DNA from: Bacteroidota bacterium
GTDB taxonomy: Bacteria > Bacteroidota > Bacteroidia > Bacteroidales > VadinHA17
Reading direction: 5' to 3'
NCBI GenBank assembly: GCA_030613125.1
Contig: JAUWMO010000127.1
Coordinates: 1-9,328, forward strand
Length of the DNA stretch: 9,328 bases
Shown: one piece after another, positions 1 to 6,592 of the stretch
Numbering within the stretch: the first letter of the stretch is position 1
Layout: every line of letters starts with the position of its first letter
The notes under the pieces: model-generated
The model's input: the letters and a program-made list of their open reading frames with translations, nothing else
What the model was told of the DNA's origin: nothing
Databases searched by the model: none
Position numbers and translations under genes: made by a program

Positions 1-23
1 CGATATTAGTTATTACTCTTTAT

Positions 24-43
24 CCCCACCATAAATGGCGGGG
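24..43. terminator. Stem-loop, possible terminator
   Basis: CCCC and GGGG arms enclose a CCA/TGG inner stem with a four-base TAAA loop. On the plus strand one A-C mismatch (28 against 39) interrupts the stem. In minus-strand RNA the same pair is G-U, so the helix is continuous at 8 bp. Downstream on the plus strand the sequence is T-rich (44-60), as in an intrinsic terminator for a gene left of the window. On the minus strand no T-run follows. Which strand it serves is undecided. Confidence 0.4.
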
Positions 44-112
44 TTAGTTTATCTTTATTTTCACACAGCCTCTTCAGCCTGTTGCAAACGAGCACATTAA
101 GAATAAAATATT

Positions 113-130
113 AGTCAGCTTCAGCTGACT
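113..130. terminator. Perfect 7-bp hairpin, candidate terminator downstream of the cotransporter gene
   Basis: The arms AGTCAGC and GCTGACT are perfectly complementary around a TTCA loop. The hairpin lies about 160 bases past the stop codon of the minus-strand cotransporter gene. On that strand it is followed by an A/T-rich tract with a short T-run, so it could end that transcript. The T-run is weak and the distance is long, so this is a candidate only. Confidence 0.35.
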
Positions 131-289
131 TTCAGGATAAACCAGGAAGTAATTAACCTATGTTACATTCGCATATTTGAAACTGGATTCACCTAATTTG
201 ATCAACAAAATTTTCACTAATCTTATAATAGTACCTCTTATTGGCTGGCACTTATCAATGCGTTTTTTAACGGATTAATAGTTTATATA

Positions 290-2515
290 TTATGTGATCT
301 CTTTTTTATTCCGCGCGTTGACAAAAAGAATATTTCCAACACTGTTAAAACCCCTGAAAAGTTCAGCTTTTTTATGTTTCAATTGTTCCCCCCTGAATCC
401 AACTATAGTTAAGCCTGCATTTCCTGATTTATTATTAATGATATCCCTGATATTTTTGTGCTCATCTTTTTTGATAACCTCAATATTTTTTGTGGAGATG
501 GGCAGTCTCCCGGTTTGGATAAGGTTTACCAGTGTTTCCCTTGTGGCTTCATATTCTTCTTCTTCACATATATTAAAAATTTTGATCACACCTTTCTTCC
601 AATCGGAATGATCGAGAATTATATAACTAAGGAGGATCATCAGGTTCATGTTGTCATGATCATATATGTTTATCCAAACATGAATACCTTCTTTAAAATT
701 TATCTTTTTTCGTGAGCTTCCAAGTACACAAATATCAAAATTCCCCGCTTTGACAAGGGAATAGTTGTCAATAATCCTGTCAAGTTTTCGCGGATCTTCC
801 TTGTTAAACTCAAAAAGGATCATGTTATTTTCCATACCGGATATTCCGGGTAACTGTATAATCTGGGCAATAGCTGAAGTATAGGAAGGAGAGATAATTG
901 TATCAATATAAACATGTGAGTTTTCTTTACCCGATTTCTCCACCAGTTTCTCCAGTAGCACATTAGCCTCTTTATAAGTAGCTGTAGAATAATATCCTTC
1001 AATAAGGTGGATATAGGTTCCAAATCCGTACCGGTATGAGAACCAGTTTAACAATTTGAAAGCATCATCTCTGATAAAACTGTCTTCTGAAACACAAACC
1101 ACGGCAGGTCGCCATTTACGTTCATTCCCAATTTTTTTTGACTTTTGCAGATAAACCTGAATATTACGACTTATCTGGAAGATGGCAGCCTGAAAAATAG
1201 CCTCAATACCTCCTCTGTCTTTGTGATAATTGTTTATAAACAGGTAGATCATTATTATCGATGAAAAAGCAATAATTGAATACAGAGAACTGATCTTAAA
1301 CATTAGCAGAACACTTATAATAAAACCTGCCAGGGAGATATACCATTTTGAACGAAATGATGGTCTGTACGATGGGTCAGCACCAAAATGATTTAAAAAC
1401 GATATCAGACATATGATGCCGTAAGTCACCATAAAAAACATTGTGATAATTCCAGCAACTACATCTATTGTACCTAATGCAACAAAAACCAATGCAATTA
1501 TTGTAGTAATAATTGTGCCATTAACCGGTTCACCTGTTTCACCCTTACCTTGTGAAATAAAACGGTTGAATACCTTTGAAGGAAAAGACTGGTCGGCTCC
1601 CAGTGCCTGGATTATCCTTGGAGATACAATAGCAGATCCGATAGCAGAAGAAAGAGTGGAGGCTGCAAGGCCCAGTGGGATTATAAGAGGTCCATAAATT
1701 GCAATCTTACTCATGATCAATTGGTTATTAACCAGATCTTCAGGGCTTGCTGAAATATGTAATTTCCAGGTAATAAACAGGTAGATAATCATGCCCGAGA
1801 AAGTAGCCATTGCAGTTCCGAGAGGAATGGCTCTGCCCGGGTTTTTCAAGTCGCCTGAAAGGCCCACACCTGCGGCCATCCCTGTAAATGCCGGGAAAAC
1901 AATGGCGAAAACAAGAAAAAATTGGTTCATGTTCCGAAAGGATCCGGACAGAATATTATAATTAGCTGTTTGCATAAAATCGGTTTGCCCTAAGAAAAAC
2001 AGGGTTAGGGAAATAAAAAGGATTCCAACAACAATATATAACATCCTGGTAGCAAGTCCGGCTCCCTTTTTTAACATTAGAAATGATAAAAGAAGTAAAG
2101 AGGGAATGCTTATTATCTGCCTGGGTAATATAATGTTATATTTTTCATGAAAAGAGCTGAATAAAGGCTCGAATGCTTCTGTGAAAGCAATGATATAAAA
2201 AGCTACACTTATTGCCCTGGCAATGTAAAGCAAGATGCCTATGGTGGCACCAATGTTCAGTCCCAAAGATCTGGAAATAATATAATATTCGCCGCCTCCT
2301 TCAACTTTCTCGTTAGTGGCTATCTCAGATAAGGCCAGGGCAGTTGGAATGGTAACCATATGACCAATAATAATAATGAGGACCACCCCTAAAAATCCCA
2401 GAGTACCGACCGCCCATCCGAAACGCAGGAAAAGGATAGCTCCTAAAATGGTGGAAATGGCCGTGAAAAATACCGGAGCTGTGCCAAACGACTTTTTGTT
2501 GCTACCTTGTACCAT
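290..2515 (-). CDS. SLC12-like cation-chloride cotransporter (APC superfamily)
   Basis: A 741-residue inner-membrane carrier of the family that contains NKCC, NCC and KCC, expected to move Cl- with K+ and/or Na+. Residues about 12-430 are hydrophobic with roughly twelve membrane segments. TM1 carries a GAILFLRFGWAVG stretch (25-37) and TM2 ends in an ATN motif (66-68). A GGGEYYIISRSLG stretch follows at 73-85, and TM6 carries FPAFTG then SGDLKNP (207-226). TM8 carries STLSS (286-290) followed by SPRIIQALGAD. By alignment from memory, the K+-site residues Tyr107, Pro208 and Thr211 of NKCC1 are kept, as is the Ser289-Ser290 pair of the Na+ site. The TM1 Asn and Trp of NKCC1 are replaced by Thr22 and Leu24. 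Residues about 440-741 form a soluble domain matching the SLC12 C-terminal domain (WRPAVVCVSE near its start, then VWINIYDHDNMNLMILLSYI, and GLTIVGFRGE near the end). Bacterial substrate specificity cannot be read from sequence. The gene stands alone on its strand, divergent from the fatty acid kinase operon. Confidence 0.9.
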   Translation of the reverse strand: MVQGSNKKSFGTAPVFFTAISTILGAILFLRFGWAVGTLGFLGVVLIIIIGHMVTIPTALALSEIATNEKVEGGGEYYIISRSLGLNIGATIGILLYIARAISVAFYIIAFTEAFEPLFSSFHEKYNIILPRQIISIPSLLLLSFLMLKKGAGLATRMLYIVVGILFISLTLFFLGQTDFMQTANYNILSGSFRNMNQFFLVFAIVFPAFTGMAAGVGLSGDLKNPGRAIPLGTAMATFSGMIIYLFITWKLHISASPEDLVNNQLIMSKIAIYGPLIIPLGLAASTLSSAIGSAIVSPRIIQALGADQSFPSKVFNRFISQGKGETGEPVNGTIITTIIALVFVALGTIDVVAGIITMFFMVTYGIICLISFLNHFGADPSYRPSFRSKWYISLAGFIISVLLMFKISSLYSIIAFSSIIMIYLFINNYHKDRGGIEAIFQAAIFQISRNIQVYLQKSKKIGNERKWRPAVVCVSEDSFIRDDAFKLLNWFSYRYGFGTYIHLIEGYYSTATYKEANVLLEKLVEKSGKENSHVYIDTIISPSYTSAIAQIIQLPGISGMENNMILFEFNKEDPRKLDRIIDNYSLVKAGNFDICVLGSSRKKINFKEGIHVWINIYDHDNMNLMILLSYIILDHSDWKKGVIKIFNICEEEEYEATRETLVNLIQTGRLPISTKNIEVIKKDEHKNIRDIINNKSGNAGLTIVGFRGEQLKHKKAELFRGFNSVGNILFVNARNKKEIT

Positions 2516-2717
2516 AGGACGGATTTAATTTAAGGGGTGCCAGACTGAAAATGTATTAGTCGCGTTAAAGATATTAAGAAATGCTTGGATTGTATTTCTA
2601 CAATGAAAAAAAATAAACCCATAAGATTTAATATCATAAAATTAGTAACTTAGGTAAATGTTCAGTAAGAGGGAATTATCTTATTTTGATATAATCTCTT
2701 TATTAAACTGAAAGTAT
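2516..2717. promoter_or_regulatory. Divergent intergenic region (promoters inferred)
   Basis: This 202-base AT-rich spacer lies between two divergently transcribed genes, so it should hold promoters for both. I see no convincing pair of Bacteroidota elements (TTG near -33 and TAnnTTTG near -7) in either direction. A TATAAT hexamer at 2690-2695, preceded by TATTTTG, lies about 25 bases before the fatty acid kinase start but lacks a -35 partner. A small perfect dyad, TTGTA/TACAA around TTTC, sits at 2590-2603 and could be an operator or chance. The promoter role is inferred from gene orientation. Confidence 0.35.
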
Positions 2718-4517
2718 ATGGAATTTGCACAGAATGAAACTTTAGAAATAAAGAAAACCCTTGAAAACATTTATAAGTTCCTCTGGCGGCATAAGGAATA
2801 TGTAAACAGGCTAAATGTCTTTCCTGTACCGGATGGCGATACCGGTCTGAATATGACCCTTACGATTCAGGGAGCTCTTGCAAACCTCCCGGATTATAGT
2901 GATAATTCCATTTCCCCCGGTGAGTACTTAAAAGTATTTGCGGAAAATATGCTGCTAAACAGCCGTGGGTGTTCCGGTGTAATTCTTTCTCTCTTTTGGC
3001 AGGGTATTGCACAAGTTCTTGTTGATAGTGATTTTTCCGCAGGAAATGTTCTCAAAGCTCTTGAAAAAGGCTATTTAAATGCGTATGAAGGTACTGAGAA
3101 CCCACAGGAAGGGACAATCCTTACTCTGATGTTTGAATTAAAAGAGAAGTATGGCCAGGTTATGTTAGATGAGGAAAATCCTGTTGTTATTCTTATAAAC
3201 TGTATTCCCCATTTGAGAGAAGTGCTGAAAAAAACACCTGATATGCTTCCGGTTTTGAAAAAAGCAGGTGTAGTTGATGCAGGAGGAGCGGGGTTATTGA
3301 TCCTTCTTGAAGGAATGGAAAAAGAATTTAGCTCTAAACAGACTCCTGATGCTTTGCCCATATCGTCAGTACTGAACATTAATAAGACATTAAGAAAGCT
3401 CCTTAAAAGCAGATCTGCAAGTTTAAGGTACAGTCCTCCGGGAACTCTGGTTCAAAATCTTGGTGTAGATAATATCTCAAATATTAAGCTCCGTAACATT
3501 ATTCAGAATGTTCAATTTTACGTGAATAATATTCTTCACAACAGTAAAAGATTGTTGTCCAGGGATGCAATTATAAAAGACCTCGACGATATGGAATCCT
3601 CATGGAACCCTGATATCAAGCAACGATACTGTACAGAATTCGTATTAAAGTCGAATAAAATATCTTCACAGGATGAAATGAAACAGCTTATCGGAGGTTA
3701 TGGAGACAGTATGATTGTATTAAATAGCGATGACATTTATAAGGTTCATATCCATACAAATAAGCCTGATTCTATTTTTAGTGATGTTTCAAAGTATGGT
3801 GAGCTTGTATTTACAAAGGTTGATGATATGAAAAAGCAGCATAGGAACTTTATCAGCCATGACACTATTGAGTATGAACGGGAACAAAGTGTTTTTTGTA
3901 TAGTTTCAGGCGATGGGTTTAAAAAGATCCTCGAGAATCTTGGTGCAGATGATATATTAAATTATGGTAAGAAAAAACCATCAGTTAACCAACTTGTGAA
4001 AGCCATGAACCAGCTAAAAGCTAAAAATATTATTGCAGCTACTGATGATAAAGATATACTGATGGCACTAAAATATGCAGCTTCTCTGAGTAAGTCAAAT
4101 GTATTTATTGTTGAATCAAAAAGCGTTATTTCTCTTATCAGCATGTTAATGGCCGTATCAAATGATCTGGATATCAAAAATATGTCATTTATGAACCGGC
4201 TAAATGATATCAGGTATTGTGGGATATCCCGTGCTATAAGAGAAACAACGGCAGAGGATGGTACAATTGTAAAAAAGAAAGATTTTTTTTTAATGCACAA
4301 TGGAAAGATCATCCTTTCGGGAAAGGATATAAAACAGGTTGTGGTTAAGTCAATAGAAAAACTTGTGGAAAAAGAAAGTCTTGTTACACTTTATAAAGGC
4401 ATTCCGGCGAAAAGACATAATATTCTTCCTGAATTGAAAAAAACATTTCAGGACCTGGAATTTGAAGAATATTATGGCGGTCAATATCAATTATATTATT
4501 ATTTAACATTTGAATAG
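2718..4517 (+). CDS. fakA: Fatty acid kinase FakA (DhaL/DAK2 domain, DegV-partner kinase)
   Basis: A cytosolic kinase that phosphorylates the carboxylate of a fatty acid held by a FakB/DegV protein, giving acyl-phosphate. The N-terminal DhaL-type ATP domain (about 8-200) has the NVFPVPDGDTGLNM motif at 33-46, with metal-binding Asp39 and Asp41. It also has SRGCSG at 82-87 and VDAGGAG at 186-192. A middle domain carries RYCTEF (Cys305) and VHIHT (His344, His346), matching the Cys and paired His conserved in the middle domain of characterised FakA. The C-terminal part (about 380-599) ends in the family's GGQYQLYYYL-type tail. At 599 residues it is somewhat longer than the usual 550 or so. The ATG at 2718 leaves only a short lead before the first DhaL helix, which fits the family. 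It is the first gene of a three-gene operon and is followed 9 bases later by its expected partner. This gene order is the strongest support for a fatty acid role over glycerone kinase-like activity. Confidence 0.9.
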   Translation: MEFAQNETLEIKKTLENIYKFLWRHKEYVNRLNVFPVPDGDTGLNMTLTIQGALANLPDYSDNSISPGEYLKVFAENMLLNSRGCSGVILSLFWQGIAQVLVDSDFSAGNVLKALEKGYLNAYEGTENPQEGTILTLMFELKEKYGQVMLDEENPVVILINCIPHLREVLKKTPDMLPVLKKAGVVDAGGAGLLILLEGMEKEFSSKQTPDALPISSVLNINKTLRKLLKSRSASLRYSPPGTLVQNLGVDNISNIKLRNIIQNVQFYVNNILHNSKRLLSRDAIIKDLDDMESSWNPDIKQRYCTEFVLKSNKISSQDEMKQLIGGYGDSMIVLNSDDIYKVHIHTNKPDSIFSDVSKYGELVFTKVDDMKKQHRNFISHDTIEYEREQSVFCIVSGDGFKKILENLGADDILNYGKKKPSVNQLVKAMNQLKAKNIIAATDDKDILMALKYAASLSKSNVFIVESKSVISLISMLMAVSNDLDIKNMSFMNRLNDIRYCGISRAIRETTAEDGTIVKKKDFFLMHNGKIILSGKDIKQVVVKSIEKLVEKESLVTLYKGIPAKRHNILPELKKTFQDLEFEEYYGGQYQLYYYLTFE

Positions 4518-4521
4518 GAGG
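4516..4521 (+). promoter_or_regulatory. Shine-Dalgarno sequence AGGAGG overlapping the fakA stop codon
   Basis: A perfect AGGAGG shares its first two bases with the TAG stop (4515-4517) of the upstream kinase and lies 5 bases before the ATG at 4527. The other starts in this window show no comparable purine run, as is normal for Bacteroidota, where leaderless-like or SD-independent starts dominate. The placement suggests reinitiation or coupled translation of kinase and binding protein. The motif is seen directly; the coupling is inferred. Confidence 0.6.
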
Positions 4522-4526
4522 CAACT

Positions 4527-5405
4527 ATGAATAAACGTATTTTGGTTATTGCAAGTGATAATATTGGACTTGGATTTAATCAGGTTGAATTTCCTGATAT
4601 TGAGTATTTGCAATTTCCTATTATTATAGATGAGCAGGAATTCCGTGAATCTGAAACATATACTGCTAATTGGCTGATTGAAAAGTATACAAAGGAAAAT
4701 ATTGTGGCCAGAACCACTTCTATTGTAAAAGGGGAACTCATTGAAATTGTTGAGAAAAATAAAGATAAGTATGACCTCATAGTCCATGTTGTAATGGGTA
4801 GTAATATGTCTGCCGCGACTTATACTATTGCAGAGGATGTCAGGAAGATGTACGAAGAAATCATCCCAATTATTAATATTGATACAAGACAGGTGGTAGG
4901 CGGGGTCGGAGTAATTCTGTTAAGGATTATAGATATTATAAAGGAAACTAAAGATGCTGATGAGATCATAAGTTTATCAAAGGAAATTATTAATACCACT
5001 TTTTCCTTTTTTGTGATACCGGATCTGAAATACCTGTACAAGGGAGGCAGGATTGGTAAAGCTAAAGCTTTGATGGGTTCTGTACTGAGAATTATTCCAC
5101 TGGTTGGGCTTTTAGGAGATGATGATGAAGGTTTGATTCTTCCAATTGGAAGAGGAAGAACCTTCAAACAGGTAAACTCACTGTTGATAAGCACAATTAA
5201 CAATAAGCTGAAAGACTATTCAATTGATAAGGCAAAGTTGATAAATATAATCAGCATGAATGATAATCCTGAGGCATTTTCTGATCTAAAAGAAAAATTG
5301 GAAGTTTCAGTACCCTGTGAAAAAATGATTATCGGAGAACCACACCTTGTTGGATCTGTATATTTAGGGCCAAAATCATACAGCCTTTCAATAAATCTTA
5401 AATAA
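4527..5405 (+). CDS. fakB: DegV-family fatty-acid-binding protein (FakB-like)
   Basis: A 292-residue soluble protein of the DegV fold, expected to bind one fatty acid and present it to FakA. The family landmarks appear in order: an ASD near the N-terminus (9-11) in place of the usual TDS, ARTTS at 61-65, and a GSNMSAATY loop at 91-99. The signature LKYLYKGGRIGKAKALMG follows, with KGGRI at 172-176, whose Arg is the conserved ligand-side residue. The usual C-terminal HxGPG is altered. The aligned stretch reads YLGPK (279-283), so the expected His is Tyr279 and the second Gly is Lys283. His273 lies six residues earlier and might compensate. Length is normal. It sits 9 bases after the kinase gene and 12 bases before the acyltransferase gene. 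Family membership is firm; ligand binding by this particular protein is inferred from context. Confidence 0.87.
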   Translation: MNKRILVIASDNIGLGFNQVEFPDIEYLQFPIIIDEQEFRESETYTANWLIEKYTKENIVARTTSIVKGELIEIVEKNKDKYDLIVHVVMGSNMSAATYTIAEDVRKMYEEIIPIINIDTRQVVGGVGVILLRIIDIIKETKDADEIISLSKEIINTTFSFFVIPDLKYLYKGGRIGKAKALMGSVLRIIPLVGLLGDDDEGLILPIGRGRTFKQVNSLLISTINNKLKDYSIDKAKLINIISMNDNPEAFSDLKEKLEVSVPCEKMIIGEPHLVGSVYLGPKSYSLSINLK

Positions 5406-5417
5406 TTTTGCTATGAT

Positions 5418-6026
5418 ATGAGTACAGGTGTAACATATCTGGTTTTATTTGTAATCGGATATCTGTCAGGTTCAATAATGTTCGCATATATTATTACAAA
5501 ACTTGTTGCAGGCAAAGATATTCGTGACATGGGCAATAAGAATCCCGGCGCTGCCAATACATTTAAAAATATTGGGCCTTTTTGGGGTATTTTAGCTGGT
5601 TTATTAGATGCTCTTAAAGCCCTGGCACCAATCCTTATTGGGCATTATTTTTTCGATCTTTCCTCAATTTCTTTGGGGGTTATGGGATTCGGCGCTGTCA
5701 TCGGTCATGGTCATCCCATATTTTTTGGTTTAAATGGTGGACGGGCAGCAGGAACCCTGATGGGTATATATATCTTTTTTATCCCCTTTGAACTTTTAGC
5801 AGCCTTTGTTGTGGTTCCGATAATTGTATTCACAATAGTTAAAACAAACAGATCCTATTGGGCCCCCTTTGGGATAATAAGTTTCAGCGCTACTTTATCT
5901 TTGATCCTTAACCATCCGGTTGAGGTTAAAATTATTGTTGTATCTGTAGCGGTTTTAGGTTTATTCCTGAACAGGTTTTATCTTCCACAAATGGTAAAGA
6001 ATCTTATAACAAAACGAGAAGAATAA
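5418..6026 (+). CDS. plsY: PlsY-like acyl-phosphate:glycerol-3-phosphate acyltransferase
   Basis: A 202-residue multi-pass membrane protein of the PlsY family, which transfers an acyl group from acyl-phosphate to glycerol-3-phosphate to start phospholipid synthesis. GYLSGSIMFAY (14-24) matches the opening helix of the family. GNKNPGAAN (39-47) corresponds to the usual GSGNPGATN, and LLDALKALAP (62-71) keeps the conserved Lys (Lys67). GHGHPIFFGLNGGRAAGT (96-113) corresponds to the acyl-phosphate loop usually written GHxxPxFxxFKGGKGVAT. The C-terminal HRxNIxRLxxGxE motif is not recognisable; that end reads LNRFYLPQMVKNLITKRE. Length is typical. The start at 5418 is preferred because an ATG five bases earlier reaches a stop after two codons. 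It is the last gene of the operon. The substitutions suggest a divergent paralogue, so the exact acceptor or activity is uncertain. Confidence 0.85.
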   Translation: MSTGVTYLVLFVIGYLSGSIMFAYIITKLVAGKDIRDMGNKNPGAANTFKNIGPFWGILAGLLDALKALAPILIGHYFFDLSSISLGVMGFGAVIGHGHPIFFGLNGGRAAGTLMGIYIFFIPFELLAAFVVVPIIVFTIVKTNRSYWAPFGIISFSATLSLILNHPVEVKIIVVSVAVLGLFLNRFYLPQMVKNLITKREE

Positions 6027-6082
6027 TTTAACATATCGGAATTTACTCACCACACCTGTGAAATAAATCTTATCATATAAAA

Positions 6083-6110
6083 GGCTGAGGCCGAGGCTAA
6101 GGCTAAGGTT
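6083..6110 (+). repeat. Left arm of long inverted repeat (GGCTGA/GGCTAA hexamers)
   Basis: Four tandem hexamers, GGCTGA GGCCGA GGCTAA GGCTAA, are followed by GGTT. The arm pairs with 6505-6532 on the opposite strand at 26 of 28 positions. The arms enclose about 390 bases. No target-site duplication is obvious outside them. Confidence 0.75.
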
Positions 6111-6125
6111 TCTAAGCCTCTCCAC

Positions 6126-6186
6126 GGCTCCAAATTAGGAGTCCCTATGGGAGAGTCCTTTTCCCTGCCAAAAGGGATCCCCTTGG
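6126..6186. repeat. Cluster of short GC-rich hairpins
   Basis: Several stem-loops are packed in 61 bases. GGCTCC pairs with GGAGTC (6126-6143, one G-T pair), and TCCC pairs with GGGA around TAT (6142-6152). CCTTTT pairs with AAAAGG (6157-6175). CCAA/TTGG plus GGG/CCC form a stem around ATC with a two-base bulge (6168-6186). The last two overlap, so only one can form at a time. The composition contrasts sharply with the surrounding AT-rich DNA. It resembles the hairpin-rich intergenic repeats common in Bacteroidota, but a family cannot be named from this copy. Confidence 0.5.
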
Positions 6187-6504
6187 GAGGACAAATTATA
6201 TCTAATTACTACCCTTTTATGCTGATTTTTAAAATCTTAAGTATATTTATTCTATTATAATTATCTAATGTGTAATAATTTTTACATTTTTCATATACCA
6301 CTTCTCGAATGTTGCCTGTATACCATTTATCATAGTTGACCCAGTATAATCTAAATATAATACTTAGGCTTATTTTTCCCATTACATATTCCATGGCTAT
6401 TTCCTGGTCTGCTTAATGGATTTTATTAATGAATATAGGGACTCTATTATTTTTCTATAGCCTTCTTCTAATTACTCTTTTCCCAAATCCTTATACCTAT
6501 CATC

Positions 6505-6532
6505 AACCTTATCCTTAGCCTCAGCCTCAGCC
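6505..6532 (-). repeat. Right arm of long inverted repeat (GGCTGA/GGCTAA hexamers)
   Basis: Read on the minus strand this arm is GGCTGA GGCTGA GGCTAA GGATAA GGTT. It matches the left arm at all but two positions. It ends 60 bases before the receptor start codon. Confidence 0.75.
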
Positions 6533-6561
6533 TCATTCCACAATCATTAAAATTAGTTTCA

Positions 6562-6569
6562 TAACTTTA
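6562..6569 (+). promoter_or_regulatory. Possible Bacteroidota -7 element before the receptor gene
   Basis: TAACTTTA matches TAnnTTTG at all but the last base and lies 24 bases upstream of the ATG at 6593. That would give a short untranslated leader. No clear TTG is present at the -33 spacing, so the call is weak. Confidence 0.2.
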
Positions 6570-6592
6570 GGGTTTTATTCCAAATATACGAT

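Larger units (their letters stand above)
6027..6592. other. Long gene-free spacer with repeat element
   Basis: These 566 bases separate the lipid operon from the receptor gene. From left to right the spacer holds a short AT-rich leader, the left arm of a hexamer-based inverted repeat, and a GC-rich hairpin cluster (about 6126-6186). A very AT-rich core follows (about 6190-6500), then the right repeat arm and a leader of about 60 bases for the receptor gene. The only sizeable open frame is a 61-codon minus-strand one (6209-6394) with no family resemblance. I do not regard it as a gene. Confidence 0.7.

Noticed and set aside
294..715. Two plus-strand open frames of 105 and 85 codons
   Set aside because: They are antisense to the C-terminal domain of the cotransporter, whose frame is clearly conserved. 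They are low-complexity Phe/Ser/Leu-rich and have no family resemblance.
2688..2695. TATAAT hexamer upstream of fakA as a sigma70 -10 box
   Set aside because: No -35 partner is present at the right spacing, and Bacteroidota promoters use a different consensus. It is mentioned only within the divergent spacer entry.
3962..4312. 116-codon minus-strand open frame
   Set aside because: It is antisense to the well-conserved C-terminal part of FakA and shows no family features.
4820..5203. 127-codon minus-strand open frame
   Set aside because: It is antisense to the DegV signature region of the FakB-like gene. Its Ser/Pro/Ile-rich content is what reverse reading of that gene gives.
6083..6110. CRISPR-like or variable tandem repeat
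   Set aside because: The units are adjacent hexamers without spacers, and only about four are present in each arm.
6209..6394. 61-codon minus-strand open frame starting MEYVMGKISLSIIF
   Set aside because: It lies in the AT-rich core of the repeat element. It has no recognisable family, has a composition expected of random AT-rich DNA, and follows directly on stops in the frame of a possible remnant. I do not annotate it as a gene.
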